Origin: Sinomonas terrae | Lineage (GTDB): Bacteria; Actinomycetota; Actinomycetes; Actinomycetales; Micrococcaceae | Direction of reading: 5' to 3' | DNA length: 64,000 nucleotides | Assembly: GCF_022539255.1 (NCBI RefSeq) | Contig: NZ_JAKZBV010000002.1 | Location: 1 to 64,000 of the forward strand | Part shown: positions 52,032 through 60,485 of the stretch, piece by piece | How the letters are laid out: the number at the start of each line of letters is the position of its first letter | How positions within the stretch are numbered: the stretch's first letter is position 1 | Program-made: the position numbers and the translations under genes | The notes under the pieces: model-generated | The model's input: the letters and a program-made list of their open reading frames with translations, nothing else | The model's database searches: none | Told to the model about the DNA's origin: nothing

Positions 52032-52262
52032 CTAGCGGTCCCTGAGGGCTTCGGCGACCTCCTCGAGGCTGAGGCCGAAGCGCTTGTCGGCGTCGCCTGC
52101 CACCACAGAGTCCGTGCGCGGGTCCATGAGCCAGTACGTCGGCTGCCCGCCGGCCGTCCCGGAGCGCTCCAGGCGGAGCCCCTTCTGTTCCGCCAGCCGC
52201 TGCATCCGGCGCTCGGCGTTCTCCTGGCGCGCACCGGCGCCCCTCTCACCCTCGGTGCTCAC
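52032..52262 (-). CDS. Small hypothetical protein
   Basis: A 76-residue charged protein with GTG start: STEGERGAGARQENAERRMQ, then LERSGTAGGQPTYWLMDPRT and AGDADKRFGLSLEEVAEALR. The sequence is regular and looks coding (a beta-hairpin followed by a helix). Similar small proteins of unknown function occur in actinobacteria. It is 30 bp before the zinc-finger-like gene's stop, on the same strand. Confidence 0.55.
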   Translation of the reverse strand: MSTEGERGAGARQENAERRMQRLAEQKGLRLERSGTAGGQPTYWLMDPRTDSVVAGDADKRFGLSLEEVAEALRDR

Positions 52263-52292
52263 TGCCGTGCCTCCTGCCTGATCGGGACGAGC

Positions 52293-52544
52293 CTAGTGGC
52301 TCAGTGGGTCACTCGCGCCTGACACATTGCGAAGCCCAGGGGGCTCTTCCTCCCCGTAAGGGTTCTCCTTCTCGCGGAACCTTGACAGCAGATCGGCAAT
52401 GGGCCTCGCCTCGCACTTCCTGCAGACATCCACCGCTCCCCGGCCCCAGACGCCGTCATAGACCCTGGTCAGTCCCTCCCTCGGGGTCTCGGCCCCGCAG
52501 AGGTCGCAGGTGTGCGTGTAGACCGTCCTGCTCGTCCTGGCCAT
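52293..52544 (-). CDS. Small zinc-ribbon-like protein
   Basis: An 83-residue protein with two CxxC pairs: CDLCGAET near residue 13 and CRKCEARPI near residue 44, suggesting a single zinc site. The segment between (LTRVYDGVWGRGAVDV) resembles the beta-hairpin of small zinc ribbons. The ATG at 52544 is chosen because the cysteine pairs then sit in the first half; the frame is open further upstream. Lies upstream of the 52032 gene on the same strand. Function unknown. Confidence 0.6.
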   Translation of the reverse strand: MARTSRTVYTHTCDLCGAETPREGLTRVYDGVWGRGAVDVCRKCEARPIADLLSRFREKENPYGEEEPPGLRNVSGASDPLSH

Positions 52545-53104
52545 CAGAGGAGAGCTCCCTTCATCTTCGGCGAGCGTACCGCTGAACCCCCGTTCCATGG
52601 AATGGGGCGGGCACCCGCGGGGCCCAGCCGCGCGGAGCAGGAAGGCCTCCCCGGCCTTGCGCTTCCCCGCCCCCGGCCGCCAGGACCCGCCCTTCGGGCC
52701 CTTCACTGCCTCCTTCCGGGAGCAGGCGAGGATCTGCCCTGACCGGGGGGCGGATCGGACCTCTTCTCGGAGCCGAGGTCGGCTGTCCGAATCCAGAAGC
52801 GCGCGCCGCTCCTCGCCAAGGAGAACCGCGCATCGAACGGCCAGGACCCTTGGGGCCGTGGTCATCTTCTGTGTCGCGGTCCTGGGCGATGACCTGTTCC
52901 TGGCCGGCGGCGCGCACCGTCCTGACCGACGGGAAGGGCCTGTCCAGAGCAGCGAGGGCGAGCCGGGACCGGCCGCTCGGAAGGGCAGCGGGCAGGGGTA
53001 GGAAGACGCCCCCCCCGAGCCCGTCTGGGTCCCCGAACCGCGGATCGGTTCCAGCCCGCCGTTCCCGCCCCACGGGCGTGTGGGGCGGGGCCGCCCTGTG
53101 CGGC
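52545..53104. other. Gene-free segment, GC-rich
   Basis: Long overlapping open frames occur on both strands, but their products are low-complexity Pro/Arg/Gly sequences without domains, as expected of GC-rich noncoding DNA. It contains the hairpin at 53064-53089. Confidence 0.4.
53064..53089 (-). terminator. Terminator-like hairpin after the 53105 gene
   Basis: Perfect ten-base arms CCCGCCCCAC and GTGGGGCGGG with a six-base loop, 16 bp beyond the stop of the minus-strand gene at 53105. There is no T-run, so termination would be of the hairpin-only type seen in actinobacteria. Confidence 0.55.
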
Positions 53105-53536
53105 CTATTCGAAGCGGATCTCGGCTGCGGCGGCGTCAAGGGCTTCGAGCCTGTCCTGTTCGGCCCGGCCGAGGGCCGCCAGCTCCAGGGTGCGCTGTGC
53201 ACGCTCGCGCGCGCACTGCTCGGAGACCTCCCGCAGGAGCGCTGCGACGGCGTGCGCCAGCCCGGCTTTGAGCTCCCCGAGGCTGGTGTCGGTGATCAGC
53301 AGGCGCCGGTCCGAGACCAGCAGCCCGACCTGTGGGTATCCGGCCGCGCGCAGGCGCCGGGCGGCATCGGCGCTGTTGAGCAGCTCGGCCTCCCTGGGCT
53401 CGGGGCGGCGGGAGAAGGCCGCGGGCACGGTGTAGCGGGCCGGGCCCTGGGCGGTGCCGGTGTCGGGCCGCAGCGCCGAGGCCAGCACCCCGGTGAGGGC
53501 AAGGGCCGGAAGCAGGGTTGGGGTGTTCTCGTGCAC
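53105..53536 (-). CDS. Small paralogous protein (pair with 57372-57848), promoter cut off by IS3 element
   Basis: A 143-residue protein of unknown family. It is clearly related to the product of 57372-57848: both have ARYTV/QRYTV, SRRPEP/SRRPDP, DRRLLITDTSL/DRRLLISGTSL, and a helical C-terminus ending in AAAEI/AAAAI. The GTG start at 53536 lies one base from the IS3 element end at 53538, so the insertion removed its native upstream sequence. The protein itself appears complete, although its N-terminus is about 12 residues shorter than the paralogue. No catalytic motif is recognised. Confidence 0.65.
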   Translation of the reverse strand: MHENTPTLLPALALTGVLASALRPDTGTAQGPARYTVPAAFSRRPEPREAELLNSADAARRLRAAGYPQVGLLVSDRRLLITDTSLGELKAGLAHAVAALLREVSEQCARERAQRTLELAALGRAEQDRLEALDAAAAEIRFE

Positions 53537-53588
53537 TGATCCGCACCGGGTTTGATGGAGAGATCGATGACCCGGAAGGATTTCTCTC

Positions 53589-53906
53589 ATGTCAGCACCG
53601 CGGAAGTACCCGGCCGAACTGAAGGAGCGCGCGACGCGCATGGCCTTGGAGGCCCGCGCCGATCCCGCGACCAGGGTCGGGGCGTACAAGCGGATCGGGG
53701 AACAGCTGGGGATCCATCCCGAGGCGCTGCGGACGTGGGTGCGCGAGACGGAGGTCGACGAGGGGCTGCGACCGGGGACGACCAGCACTGACGCTGCCCG
53801 GATCGCCGAGCTCGAGCGGGAGAACCGCGAGCTGCGCCGGGCGAACACGATCCTGAAGCAGGCCTCGGCTTTCTTCGCGGCGGAGCTCGACCGCCCGTCG
53901 AGGTGA
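53589..53906 (+). CDS. IS3 family transposase OrfA
   Basis: A 105-residue DNA-binding subunit. Helix-turn-helix is in TRVGAYKRIGEQLGIHPEAL then RTWVRETEVDEG; a leucine-zipper-like tail follows (RIAELERENRELRRANTIL) and the family end KQASAFFAAELDRP. The stop overlaps the OrfB start. In IS3 elements OrfA is also fused to OrfB by -1 frameshifting; a clear slippery A-run was not found here. Confidence 0.93.
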   Translation: MSAPRKYPAELKERATRMALEARADPATRVGAYKRIGEQLGIHPEALRTWVRETEVDEGLRPGTTSTDAARIAELERENRELRRANTILKQASAFFAAELDRPSR

Positions 53907-54808
53907 TGTGCGCCTTCGTCGAGGAGCACCGCGACGAGCACGGGGTCGAGCCGATCTGCCGCGTCCTGCAGATCGCCCCGAGCACCTACTACGCCCACCG
54001 CACCCGCCAGCCCTCCGCGAGGGCGCTGAGGGATGCCGGGCTGGCCGAGAAGATCCGCACCGTGCATGAGGAGAACTACGGCGTCTACGGGGTCCGCAAG
54101 GTCCATGCTGCCCTGAACCGTGAGGGCATCCCGGTGGCGCGCTGCACCGTCGAGCGGCTCATGCGCGCCGAGGGCCTGCGCGGGATCAGCCGCGCCAAGG
54201 GCCCGCGCACGACACGTCCGGCCCCCGAGACGGCCCGCCCCGCCGACCTGGTCGAGCGCCGGTTCACCGCGGAGGCGCCGAACCGGCTCTGGGTCGCGGA
54301 CATAACGTATGTGCGCACCTTCGCCGGCTGGGTCTACGCGGCGTTCGTCCTGGACGTCTTCGCCCGCCGGATCGTGGGCTGGCAGGTCTCCACCAGCCTC
54401 TACACCGAACTAGCCCTCGACGCCCTGCAGATGGGCATCTGGGCCCGCACCAGGGACGGGGCCGACCTGGCCGGTCTGGTCCACCACTCCGACCGCGGGG
54501 TCCAGTACCGGGCCATCCGCTACACCGAGCGCCTCGCCGAGGCCGACGCGGTCGCCTCCGTCGGCTCGCGTGGGGACAGCTACGACAATGCCATGGCCGA
54601 GGCCCTGAACTCCCTGTTCAAGGCCGAGCTGGTCCGCAACAGAGGCCCCTGGCGCGACATCAACCACCTCGAGATCGCCGTGGCCGAATGGGTCGACTGG
54701 TACAACCACCGGCGCCTCCACGGCGAGCTCGGCCACGTCCCCCCCGCCGAATACGAAGCGGCCCATGCCGCACCAGCCCAACAGCCAGAACCCACGAAAA
54801 CCAACTAA
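53903..54808 (+). CDS. IS3 family transposase OrfB (DDE)
   Basis: A 301-residue integrase-type catalytic subunit. It starts with HTH_21-like VMCAFVEEHRDEHGVEPICR and ENYGVYGVRKVHAALNREG. The DDE triad is in NRLWVADITYVRTF, LVHHSDRGVQYRAI and SYDNAMAEALNSLFKAEL. The typical WYNHRRLH near the end is present. Intact, so the element may be active. Confidence 0.95.
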   Translation: MMCAFVEEHRDEHGVEPICRVLQIAPSTYYAHRTRQPSARALRDAGLAEKIRTVHEENYGVYGVRKVHAALNREGIPVARCTVERLMRAEGLRGISRAKGPRTTRPAPETARPADLVERRFTAEAPNRLWVADITYVRTFAGWVYAAFVLDVFARRIVGWQVSTSLYTELALDALQMGIWARTRDGADLAGLVHHSDRGVQYRAIRYTERLAEADAVASVGSRGDSYDNAMAEALNSLFKAELVRNRGPWRDINHLEIAVAEWVDWYNHRRLHGELGHVPPAEYEAAHAAPAQQPEPTKTN

Positions 54809-55043
54809 AAAGTACTCCATCAAACACGGGGCTTGACAAGTACGGCTACGACGGGCCCTCCCTGACCGGCCTCCACGACCACGGCCCCCATAGGGACCCC
54901 CGCCGCCCCCACCGCCCGCACGGCCGGGAGGAAGACTAGCCAGGCGAGCACCACGGCCCGCGGCCCGTTGCGCTCGGCTGCCGCCGGGCCCCGCCGCCCA
55001 TCGACGCGTGGGGCTGCCGCGATGCCGGCCCGGGGGTGGCCGC

Positions 55044-55262
55044 TCAGGTGCCCGGGGCCGGCCCCGGTCCGGTCCGCTCGGGGCCGACGTCCCCGATGGC
55101 TTCCTTGAAACGCCCGCCGATGATCCTGTCCGCCATATCGCGTGCCTCGGGTTCGCTGGCGTAGCCGGGTCCGCCGTCCGTGGCGATGACCCGGCCGTCG
55201 TCCCCCTCCAGCCGCCATGCCCATCTGCCGTCGTTGCGGGTGTAGAGGACGCGCTTTGCCAT
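55044..55262 (-). CDS. DUF1508 (YegP-like) domain protein
   Basis: A 72-residue protein matching the small DUF1508/UPF0339 fold: KRVLYTRNDGRWAWRLEGDD, GRVIATDGGPGYASEPEA, and a C-terminal tail. One repeat of the YegP domain is present, where E. coli YegP has two. Function is unknown; members are small cytoplasmic stress-linked proteins. It faces the DUF1345 gene divergently. Confidence 0.78.
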   Translation of the reverse strand: MAKRVLYTRNDGRWAWRLEGDDGRVIATDGGPGYASEPEARDMADRIIGGRFKEAIGDVGPERTGPGPAPGT

Positions 55263-55437
55263 GGATTCCCCTTGTCTGCTGTACGCCCAGACTAGCCGTG
55301 GAAGCGGGGAACGGGCAGGGGCGCTGAGGCATTGTCGTGCTCTCGCGCTCGGCGTGGGACCGGGGAGCCGGCCTCGGGGTCGACCGGGGCCGCCGTTGCG
55401 GGCGCCACAGGCTCCCGGCCCGTGCCATGATCTGGTG

Positions 55438-56112
55438 ATGGGCGCTTCTGCGGCTTCTGAGGATCGGGTCCGGAACTTCAACTCTCTCCCGCATCATTCC
55501 CGGCTGAGGCTGGCGGTGATGCTCGCGGTCGGGCTGGCCGCGGCGGTGCTGGTGGGCGCCTGGGTGAACTGGGCGTACGCGCCCGCGCTGGGCTGGGCGG
55601 CCGCCTCGGCGACCTACCTGGTGTGGGTGTGGGCAGTCATCGGCCGGCTCGACGCCGGGGCCACGGCGGCGCACGCGCGCCGGGAGGACCCCGGCCGGGG
55701 GTTCTCCGACGCCCTGGTCCTGGCCGCGGCCCTGGCCAGCTTCGCCGGGGTCGCCCTGATCCTGCTGGAGGCCTCCGGCGCCCAGGGGCACGCCAAGGAC
55801 GCCATCGTGGCCCTGGCCCTGGGCAGCATCGCCCTGCCCTGGCTCCTCGTGCACACCCTGTTCGCGCTCCGGTACGCCTCGATCTACTACCGGGACAGGG
55901 CAGGGGTGGACTTCAACGAGGACAGGCCTCCCCGGTACCTGGACTTCGCCTACCTCTCCTTCACTGTCGGGATGACCTTCCAGGTCTCGGACACCGACCT
56001 GAACACCGATGCCATCCGCGGGACCGTGCTGAGGCAGGCCCTGCTGTCGTACCTCCTGGGCGCGATCGTGCTGGCCACCACCATCAACCTCGTCTCCGGC
56101 CTCATCCACTGA
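55438..56112 (+). CDS. DUF1345 family membrane protein
   Basis: A 224-residue integral membrane protein with about five hydrophobic segments: LRLAVMLAVGLAAAVLVGAW, LGWAAASATYLVWVWAVIG, LVLAAALASFAGVALILLEA, LGSIALPWLLVHTLFALRYA, LLSYLLGAIVLATTINLVSG. The family signature YLDFAYLSFTVGMTFQVSDT lies near residue 165. Function unknown; a transporter- or channel-like role is supposed from the ion-channel-like arrangement of the last helices. Weak ribosome binding site. Next gene is convergent. Confidence 0.85.
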   Translation: MGASAASEDRVRNFNSLPHHSRLRLAVMLAVGLAAAVLVGAWVNWAYAPALGWAAASATYLVWVWAVIGRLDAGATAAHARREDPGRGFSDALVLAAALASFAGVALILLEASGAQGHAKDAIVALALGSIALPWLLVHTLFALRYASIYYRDRAGVDFNEDRPPRYLDFAYLSFTVGMTFQVSDTDLNTDAIRGTVLRQALLSYLLGAIVLATTINLVSGLIH

Positions 56113-56280
56113 CGGGCAGCCAGTGGAGCTCCTCCTCCGCCTCGCCTGCTCAGCAGGCACCCGGAGCCGGTGGCCGCAGCGAGTGCCGCCGTGCCGCCGG
56201 CACGATGAGGGAGGCACCGGCGGCGATGCCGTCGATGGCGACGGACACCGGCGCGGGCGGAGCGTGCAAGGCAGCGCTGG

Positions 56281-57167
56281 CTAGCCCAGGGTCGCCAGGG
56301 CCTGGTGCGCTGATTCTACGAGGACGGGCGTGCCGGCTCCGACGTCCATGACCTCCCCGTCGATCTGCAGGGGGATCGCCTCGGTGCTGGTGAAGCTGTA
56401 GCTGGGCACGCTCTGCCGGGCTCCGAGCCCGACGGTGACGGCCCGGAAGGCCATGAGCCCAATGCGCCACCTGGCGGCGTGGGGCAGGATGACGACTTCG
56501 AACATCCCGTCGTCCGGGTAGCCAGCTCCGCTGAGCCGGCCGTACTTGGCGATCCGGGGGATGTTGGCCAGGATCAGGCTGTCCAGGACCGCCCTGGCCC
56601 CGTCCGCCCGAGTGACCTCGATGGGCGCGAGACCCCGGAGGGACCCGGCGACGGAGACGAGTTCGGTGAAGCGTCCCTTGATGCCTGCCTCGATGCCGAT
56701 GGCCATCAGCGGGGTGAGCCCGAACCCGACATAGGAGTGGGAGTAGCGGGACCACGCCCTGGGGCCTTCCCCGACGGTGAGGCGGAGCAGGTCCATGCGG
56801 CGCACCTCGCCTCGGACGATCGCCTCGGCGAGGGGCAGGGTCCGGGTGCTGCGCCGGTGGTCGTTGGCGTTGCCGGCGCCCATGACCGCGCAGACCGCCG
56901 TCGCGCCGGCGTCCATGGCGCCGTTGACGACCTCGTTGTACCCGCCGTCGCCGCTGATCGAGACCAGCAGCGGCCGGCCTTCGGCTGCCCGGGCCAGGGC
57001 CCGCCCGTGGCCGGGGAAGGCGGTGGGATGCAGGCCCAGCGGCACACCGGGCAGGCGGGCCCCCAGCTCGGCGCTCAGCTCCTGGGCCATGACGGCCGCG
57101 GCCGGGCTCGCCGGGTTGTAGATCAGCAGGATCCTCTCGAACGGCGCTGCCCCGCCATGGCCGTCAT
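56281..57167 (-). CDS. Diacylglycerol kinase catalytic domain protein, N-terminus frameshifted
   Basis: A lipid-kinase-like protein of the DAGK/sphingosine kinase group. SISGDGGYNEVVNGAMDAGA is the catalytic glycine loop (GDG); GFGLTPLMAIGIEAG and YPDDGMFEVVILPH are also typical. The main open frame starts at 57090, but it lacks the family's first strand. That strand, FERILLIYNPAS, is encoded just upstream in the same frame with no start codon. Adding one G in the CCCC run at 57150-57153 connects it to ATG 57167, which overlaps the preceding stop (ATGA). It may phosphorylate a lipid in the membrane cluster. See the frameshift finding. Confidence 0.8.
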
Positions 57168-57361
57168 CGTCCAGGGGTGCGCTCCCGCGCGGCCGGGGTC
57201 CCGCCCTGGCGGGGGGCGGAGGGGGCGTGCCCGCCCTCGTTGTCCCAGGCCTCGTCCTCGTCCTCGGTCTCGGCCTCGGGGGCCCGGTCGGGCGCAGGCT
57301 GGGGTGGGGTCTGGTCGGATCCGGGCTGCTGCGGGCCCTTCCCGCTGGGGTCTTCGGTCAT
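57164..57361 (-). CDS. Small acidic Pro-rich protein
   Basis: A 65-residue protein starting MTEDPSGKGPQQPGSDQTPP with a run of Asp/Glu (EAETEDEDEAWDNEGG) and a basic tail (ARERTPGR). It is likely disordered. Its stop overlaps the kinase start (ATGA) and it follows the 57372 gene by 10 bp, so all three are in one transcript. No function can be assigned. Confidence 0.5.
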   Translation of the reverse strand: MTEDPSGKGPQQPGSDQTPPQPAPDRAPEAETEDEDEAWDNEGGHAPSAPRQGGTPAARERTPGR

Positions 57362-57371
57362 GGTTGCCTCC

Positions 57372-57848
57372 TCAGGGGCCGAAGTCGATGGCCGCGGCTG
57401 CCTCGGCCACCCGCAGGATCCGCTCGCGCTCGGCCTCGTCCAGGTCCGCCCGCGACTGGCGGGCGAGCTCCTTCTGCGCCAGGGCCGCCAGGGTGGCGGT
57501 GCGCACGATGGTCCCGACCACGGCTGCCAGGCCGTTCCGGAGCTCCTGGAGGCTGGTGCCGGAGATCAGCAGCCTCCGGTCCGCCAGGCGCAGGCCGGCC
57601 TGGCCGAAGCCTGCCTGCTCCAGGTGCCGCCGGGTGGCGTCGGAGTGGATGGACTCGACCTCCAGGGGGTCCGGGCGCCGGGAGAGGGACGCTGTGACGG
57701 TGTACCGCTGGGGGCCCTCGGGGGTCAGGGTGTCCGAGGGCAGGGCGCTCAGGACGACCCCGGTCACCCGCAGCGGGTCCCCCGGCCCCGAAAGGTCTCC
57801 CGGGGCGGCGGGGAGGAGGGCTTCGGCGTGCTCTGGGATGGTATTCAT
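57372..57848 (-). CDS. Paralogue of the 53105-53536 protein
   Basis: A 158-residue protein with no recognised family, paralogous to 53105-53536 (see there). The complete N-terminus reads MNTIPEHAEALLPAAPGDLS; the centre (YTVTASLSRRPDPLEVE, RRLLISGTSLQELRNGL) looks like a mixed alpha/beta unit, and the end is helical (SRADLDEAERERILRVAEAA). It is cytoplasmic by sequence. It sits upstream of the acidic protein and kinase genes and downstream of the LapA-like gene. Two copies in 4 kb, one displaced by an IS, suggest local duplication. Confidence 0.65.
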   Translation of the reverse strand: MNTIPEHAEALLPAAPGDLSGPGDPLRVTGVVLSALPSDTLTPEGPQRYTVTASLSRRPDPLEVESIHSDATRRHLEQAGFGQAGLRLADRRLLISGTSLQELRNGLAAVVGTIVRTATLAALAQKELARQSRADLDEAERERILRVAEAAAAIDFGP

Positions 57849-57884
57849 GGCTCTTCCTGGTCTGGGTTGTGGCGCCGGGGTGGG

Positions 57885-58280
57885 CTACGGCTTGGAGCCG
57901 GCCCTGCGGGCCCTGCGGGCGTGGGTCCTGAGCTGGATGATCCGCGCGGCACCGGCTGCGGCGACGAGGACGCCTCCGCCGACCGCGGCGATGAGCAGCG
58001 CGATGCCCAGGGCGACGGTGCCGTCCAGCCCGAGGAACAGGACCCGGGCGGGCTGCTGGTTCTGCAGGATGAAGACGATCAGCAGCACCAGCGCCAGCAG
58101 GGCCACGACGACGGCGCCCCACACCATGCCGGCCCTGGTCGTCCGGGGCCTCCCCGCCCGGGCCGTGGAGGGGGCCGGGGCGGATCCGCCCGCTGGGACG
58201 CCCTGTGGTGCGGGTCCAGGCGTCCGCGGGCCTTCCTGCCCTGCCTGGGGCTTCTGGGGGGTGAGCGGCACAGAGGCCAT
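57885..58280 (-). CDS. LapA (DUF1049) family membrane protein
   Basis: A 131-residue protein with a Pro/Gly-rich cytoplasmic N-terminus (residues 1-45) and two membrane helices: MVWGAVVVALLALVLLIVFI, then LGIALLIAAVGGGVLVAAA. LQNQQPARVLFLGLDGTVAL between them is the family signature. The ATG at 58280 is preferred over a TTG nine bases upstream. LapA-domain proteins are linked to envelope and lipopolysaccharide assembly in Gram-negatives; in actinobacteria the role is unknown. A charged tail follows (RTHARRARRAGSKP). Confidence 0.8.
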   Translation of the reverse strand: MASVPLTPQKPQAGQEGPRTPGPAPQGVPAGGSAPAPSTARAGRPRTTRAGMVWGAVVVALLALVLLIVFILQNQQPARVLFLGLDGTVALGIALLIAAVGGGVLVAAAGAARIIQLRTHARRARRAGSKP

Positions 58281-58432
58281 GATGTCCAACCTTCCGGAAG
58301 GGTCGGGACTCGAGCCGGTCTGCGGCTCCTGGGACCCCGGTCCCTCGGTTTCAGGCTACGCCTGAGCCCGGCTGGGCGGCAGGGTATGCGAAGGAATCCC
58401 TTCGGAGCCTGCGCCGCCGCTCCGGGCCAGGG

Positions 58433-59374
58433 TCAAGGCCCCGGGGCCGGCGGGCGCGGCGACGGTGCGTGGACCCCTCTGGCGTGGACGGTGGCCAGGG
58501 AGATCACCCCGGCCACCGCCACGGCCCCGGCGAGGACGAACCCGGCGAAGGCCTGCGGGGGTGCCGTGTCCGCCTCGCCGAGGACGGCGATGCCGATGGT
58601 GACCGCGACCAGCGGGTCCACCACGGTCAGCCCGGCCACGACGAGTTCCGAGCTGCCCCTCGTGTGGGCGTTCTGGACGAGGTAGGCGCCGAAGCCGGCC
58701 GCGGCCCCGAGGCCGGCCACGCAGGTCAGGGAGAGCCATTCGAAGTCGCCCTGGAGGATCCTGGCGATGACGGTCTTGGCCAGTGCCGCGACGAAACCGA
58801 ACTGCACCCCGGCAGCGACGGTGTAGGCGGCCGCGTTCCATCTGCGGTGCAAGAGGGCGAACCCGGCGCCCAGGAGGGCCAGGACGGCCCCGAGCAGGAT
58901 CAGGATGGCCGCCAGGTGGCGGTCGCTGATCGGCGCGTCCTGGGCCGAGACGGCGGCCACGGCCACGAACGCGGCGACGCCGGCCACGCACAGGAGGACC
59001 GAGACCACAGTGCGCCGCCCGGGCGCGGCCCGGTCCGTCCGTGCGGTGGCCAGGGTGGTCACGACCAGGGCGAACGCACCGATGGGCTGGACCACGATCA
59101 GCGGGGAGAAGCGCAGGGCCGTCAGCTGCAGGACCACCGCACCCGCGAGCATCCCGGTCCCGGCCAGCCAGGCCGGCCGACGGACAAGCCGCCGCAGCCG
59201 CCCGCCTCCCATGCCCCCGCCGCGGCCGGGTCCGGGCTTTCCGGCACTGTCGTCGACCCCCCGGTGCTGGAACAGGGTCCCCAGGGACAGCAGGATAGCT
59301 CCGGCCAGGGCGATCGGGATCCCGAGCCAGTGGTACGACGTGAGGGCGCGTTCCGCGGCAGCTGCCACCATCAC
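58433..59374 (-). CDS. EamA/DMT-family multi-pass membrane transporter-like protein
   Basis: A 313-residue protein with about nine or ten hydrophobic segments, starting ALTSYHWLGIPIALAGAILL. The pattern of short helices with small residues, and paired repeats (VLQLTALRFSPLIVVQPIGA in the first half, GSSELVVAGLTVVDPLVAVT in the second), fits the drug/metabolite transporter superfamily (DMT/EamA, magnesium-transporter NIPA-like branch). The C-terminal tail is Pro-rich. Substrate unknown. Same strand as the LapA-like gene, 153 bp away. Confidence 0.8.
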   Translation of the reverse strand: MMVAAAAERALTSYHWLGIPIALAGAILLSLGTLFQHRGVDDSAGKPGPGRGGGMGGGRLRRLVRRPAWLAGTGMLAGAVVLQLTALRFSPLIVVQPIGAFALVVTTLATARTDRAAPGRRTVVSVLLCVAGVAAFVAVAAVSAQDAPISDRHLAAILILLGAVLALLGAGFALLHRRWNAAAYTVAAGVQFGFVAALAKTVIARILQGDFEWLSLTCVAGLGAAAGFGAYLVQNAHTRGSSELVVAGLTVVDPLVAVTIGIAVLGEADTAPPQAFAGFVLAGAVAVAGVISLATVHARGVHAPSPRPPAPGP

Positions 59375-59415
59375 CCGACCATAGCGCGCCCAGGGCTTGC
59401 CTGAGGCGTTGCGGG

Positions 59416-60240
59416 TCAGGCTGCCTTGACCGGGGCCTTGCCGTTGACGGACGCTGCGGACGCTGCGGACTGGCCCTCCCGGGCCAGGAAAGCGGAGAGC
59501 TCTCCGATGGTGCTCATCAGCGGGGCGGGGAAGACGACCGTGGTGTTCTTGTCCACGCCGATCTCCACCAGGCTCTGCAGGTTCCGCAGCTGCAGGGCCA
59601 GCGGGTGGGCCATCATGGTGTCCGACGCGTCGCCCAGGGCGGCGGCGGAGATCGCCTCGCCCTCGGCGGCGATGATCTTCGCCCTCTTCTCCCGCTCGGC
59701 CTCGGCCTGGCGGGCCATTGCGCGCTTCATCGTCTCGGGCAGCTGGATGTCCTTCAGCTCCACGAGGGTGACTTCGACTCCCCAGTCGGCGGTGAGGACG
59801 TCCAGGATCTGGCGGATGTCCCCGTTGATCCGCTCCGTCTCCGAGAGGGTCTGGTCCAGGGTGTGCCGGCCGACGACCTTGCGGAGGGTGGTCTGGGCGA
59901 TCTGGTTGATCGCTGCTTCGACGTTCTCGATCGCCACGACGGACTTCACCGCGTCCACGACCCGGTAGTAGGCGACGGCGGAGACGTCGACGCTGACGTT
60001 GTCCTGGGTGATGATGCCCTGGGACTGGATCGGCATCGTCACGATCCGCAGGCTCACCAGCGGCAGGCGGTCCACCACCGGGACGATCAGCTGGAATCCG
60101 GGCATCCTCACCCCCACGACCCGCCCGAGCCTGAACAGCACGCCCTGCTCGAACTGGCGCACAATGCGGATCGACATCCTCGCCGCGATCAGCAGCACCA
60201 CGACGACGACGATCAGGACGGTCAGAGCGATGGGGCCCAT
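59416..60240 (-). CDS. SPFH/Band 7 (stomatin-like) membrane protein
   Basis: A 274-residue stomatin-type protein. One N-terminal helix (IALTVLIVVVVVLLIAARMS) anchors it, followed by the SPFH domain: IVRQFEQGVLFRLGRVVGVR, IPVQSQGIITQDNVSVDV-like strand, and RKVVGRHTLDQTLSETERIN. A coiled-coil stretch (AEREKRAKIIAAEGEAISAA) precedes the tail. SPFH proteins scaffold membrane microdomains. The ATG at 60240 has AAGGAGGGG upstream, inside a small inverted repeat. Its leader holds an exceptional hairpin (60263-60303). Divergent from the desaturase gene. Confidence 0.9.
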   Translation of the reverse strand: MGPIALTVLIVVVVVLLIAARMSIRIVRQFEQGVLFRLGRVVGVRMPGFQLIVPVVDRLPLVSLRIVTMPIQSQGIITQDNVSVDVSAVAYYRVVDAVKSVVAIENVEAAINQIAQTTLRKVVGRHTLDQTLSETERINGDIRQILDVLTADWGVEVTLVELKDIQLPETMKRAMARQAEAEREKRAKIIAAEGEAISAAALGDASDTMMAHPLALQLRNLQSLVEIGVDKNTTVVFPAPLMSTIGELSAFLAREGQSAASAASVNGKAPVKAA

Positions 60241-60262
60241 AAGGATCCCCTCCTTAATCTGC

Positions 60263-60303
60263 GGAACCGTCCAAGGGCGCCCTTGTGGCGCCCGGACGGT
60301 TCC
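60263..60303. promoter_or_regulatory. Long hairpin in the SPFH gene leader
   Basis: Arms GGAACCGTCC and GGACGGTTCC enclose AA on one side and a second stem GGGCGCC/GGCGCCC with a five-base loop. The total stem is 17 pairs with one 2-nt bulge. It lies 23 bp upstream of the SPFH start, between divergent genes, so is not a normal convergent terminator. It could be an attenuator, an mRNA stabiliser or a regulator site. The ribosome binding site itself is within a five-base inverted repeat (AAGGA...TCCTT). Confidence 0.6.
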
Positions 60304-60485
60304 TTCTCCCATTCTCCACCCCATCAGGGGAAAAGGCCCCGGAAGCAGAAGGGCGCCCAAGGGTGCCAGGCGGGGCGGGATCCGGCTCGTCGGCGCCTCT
60401 GCCCGCAACCGATGGGGCCTATGCTGGGAGGGAGGGACCGGCCCCGGAACACGGCTGCCGGGCCTCGGATTCTCCAGGGGGAACG

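Larger units (their letters stand above)
53538..54838 (+). mobile_element. IS3-family insertion sequence, about 1,301 bp
   Basis: It has two overlapping transposase frames. The ends share TTTGATGGAG at the same distance from TG termini: left TGATCCGCACCGGGTTTGAT, right (read inward) TGTCAAGCCCCGTGTTTGAT. No clear target duplication (flanks CAC and AGT). Boundaries are inferred from the repeats and could be off by a few bases. It lies just upstream of the 53105 gene. Confidence 0.85.

Noticed and set aside
52561..53202. 213-residue minus-strand open frame
   Set aside because: Low-complexity Pro/Arg/Gly product; no start signal; extends through a terminator-like hairpin.
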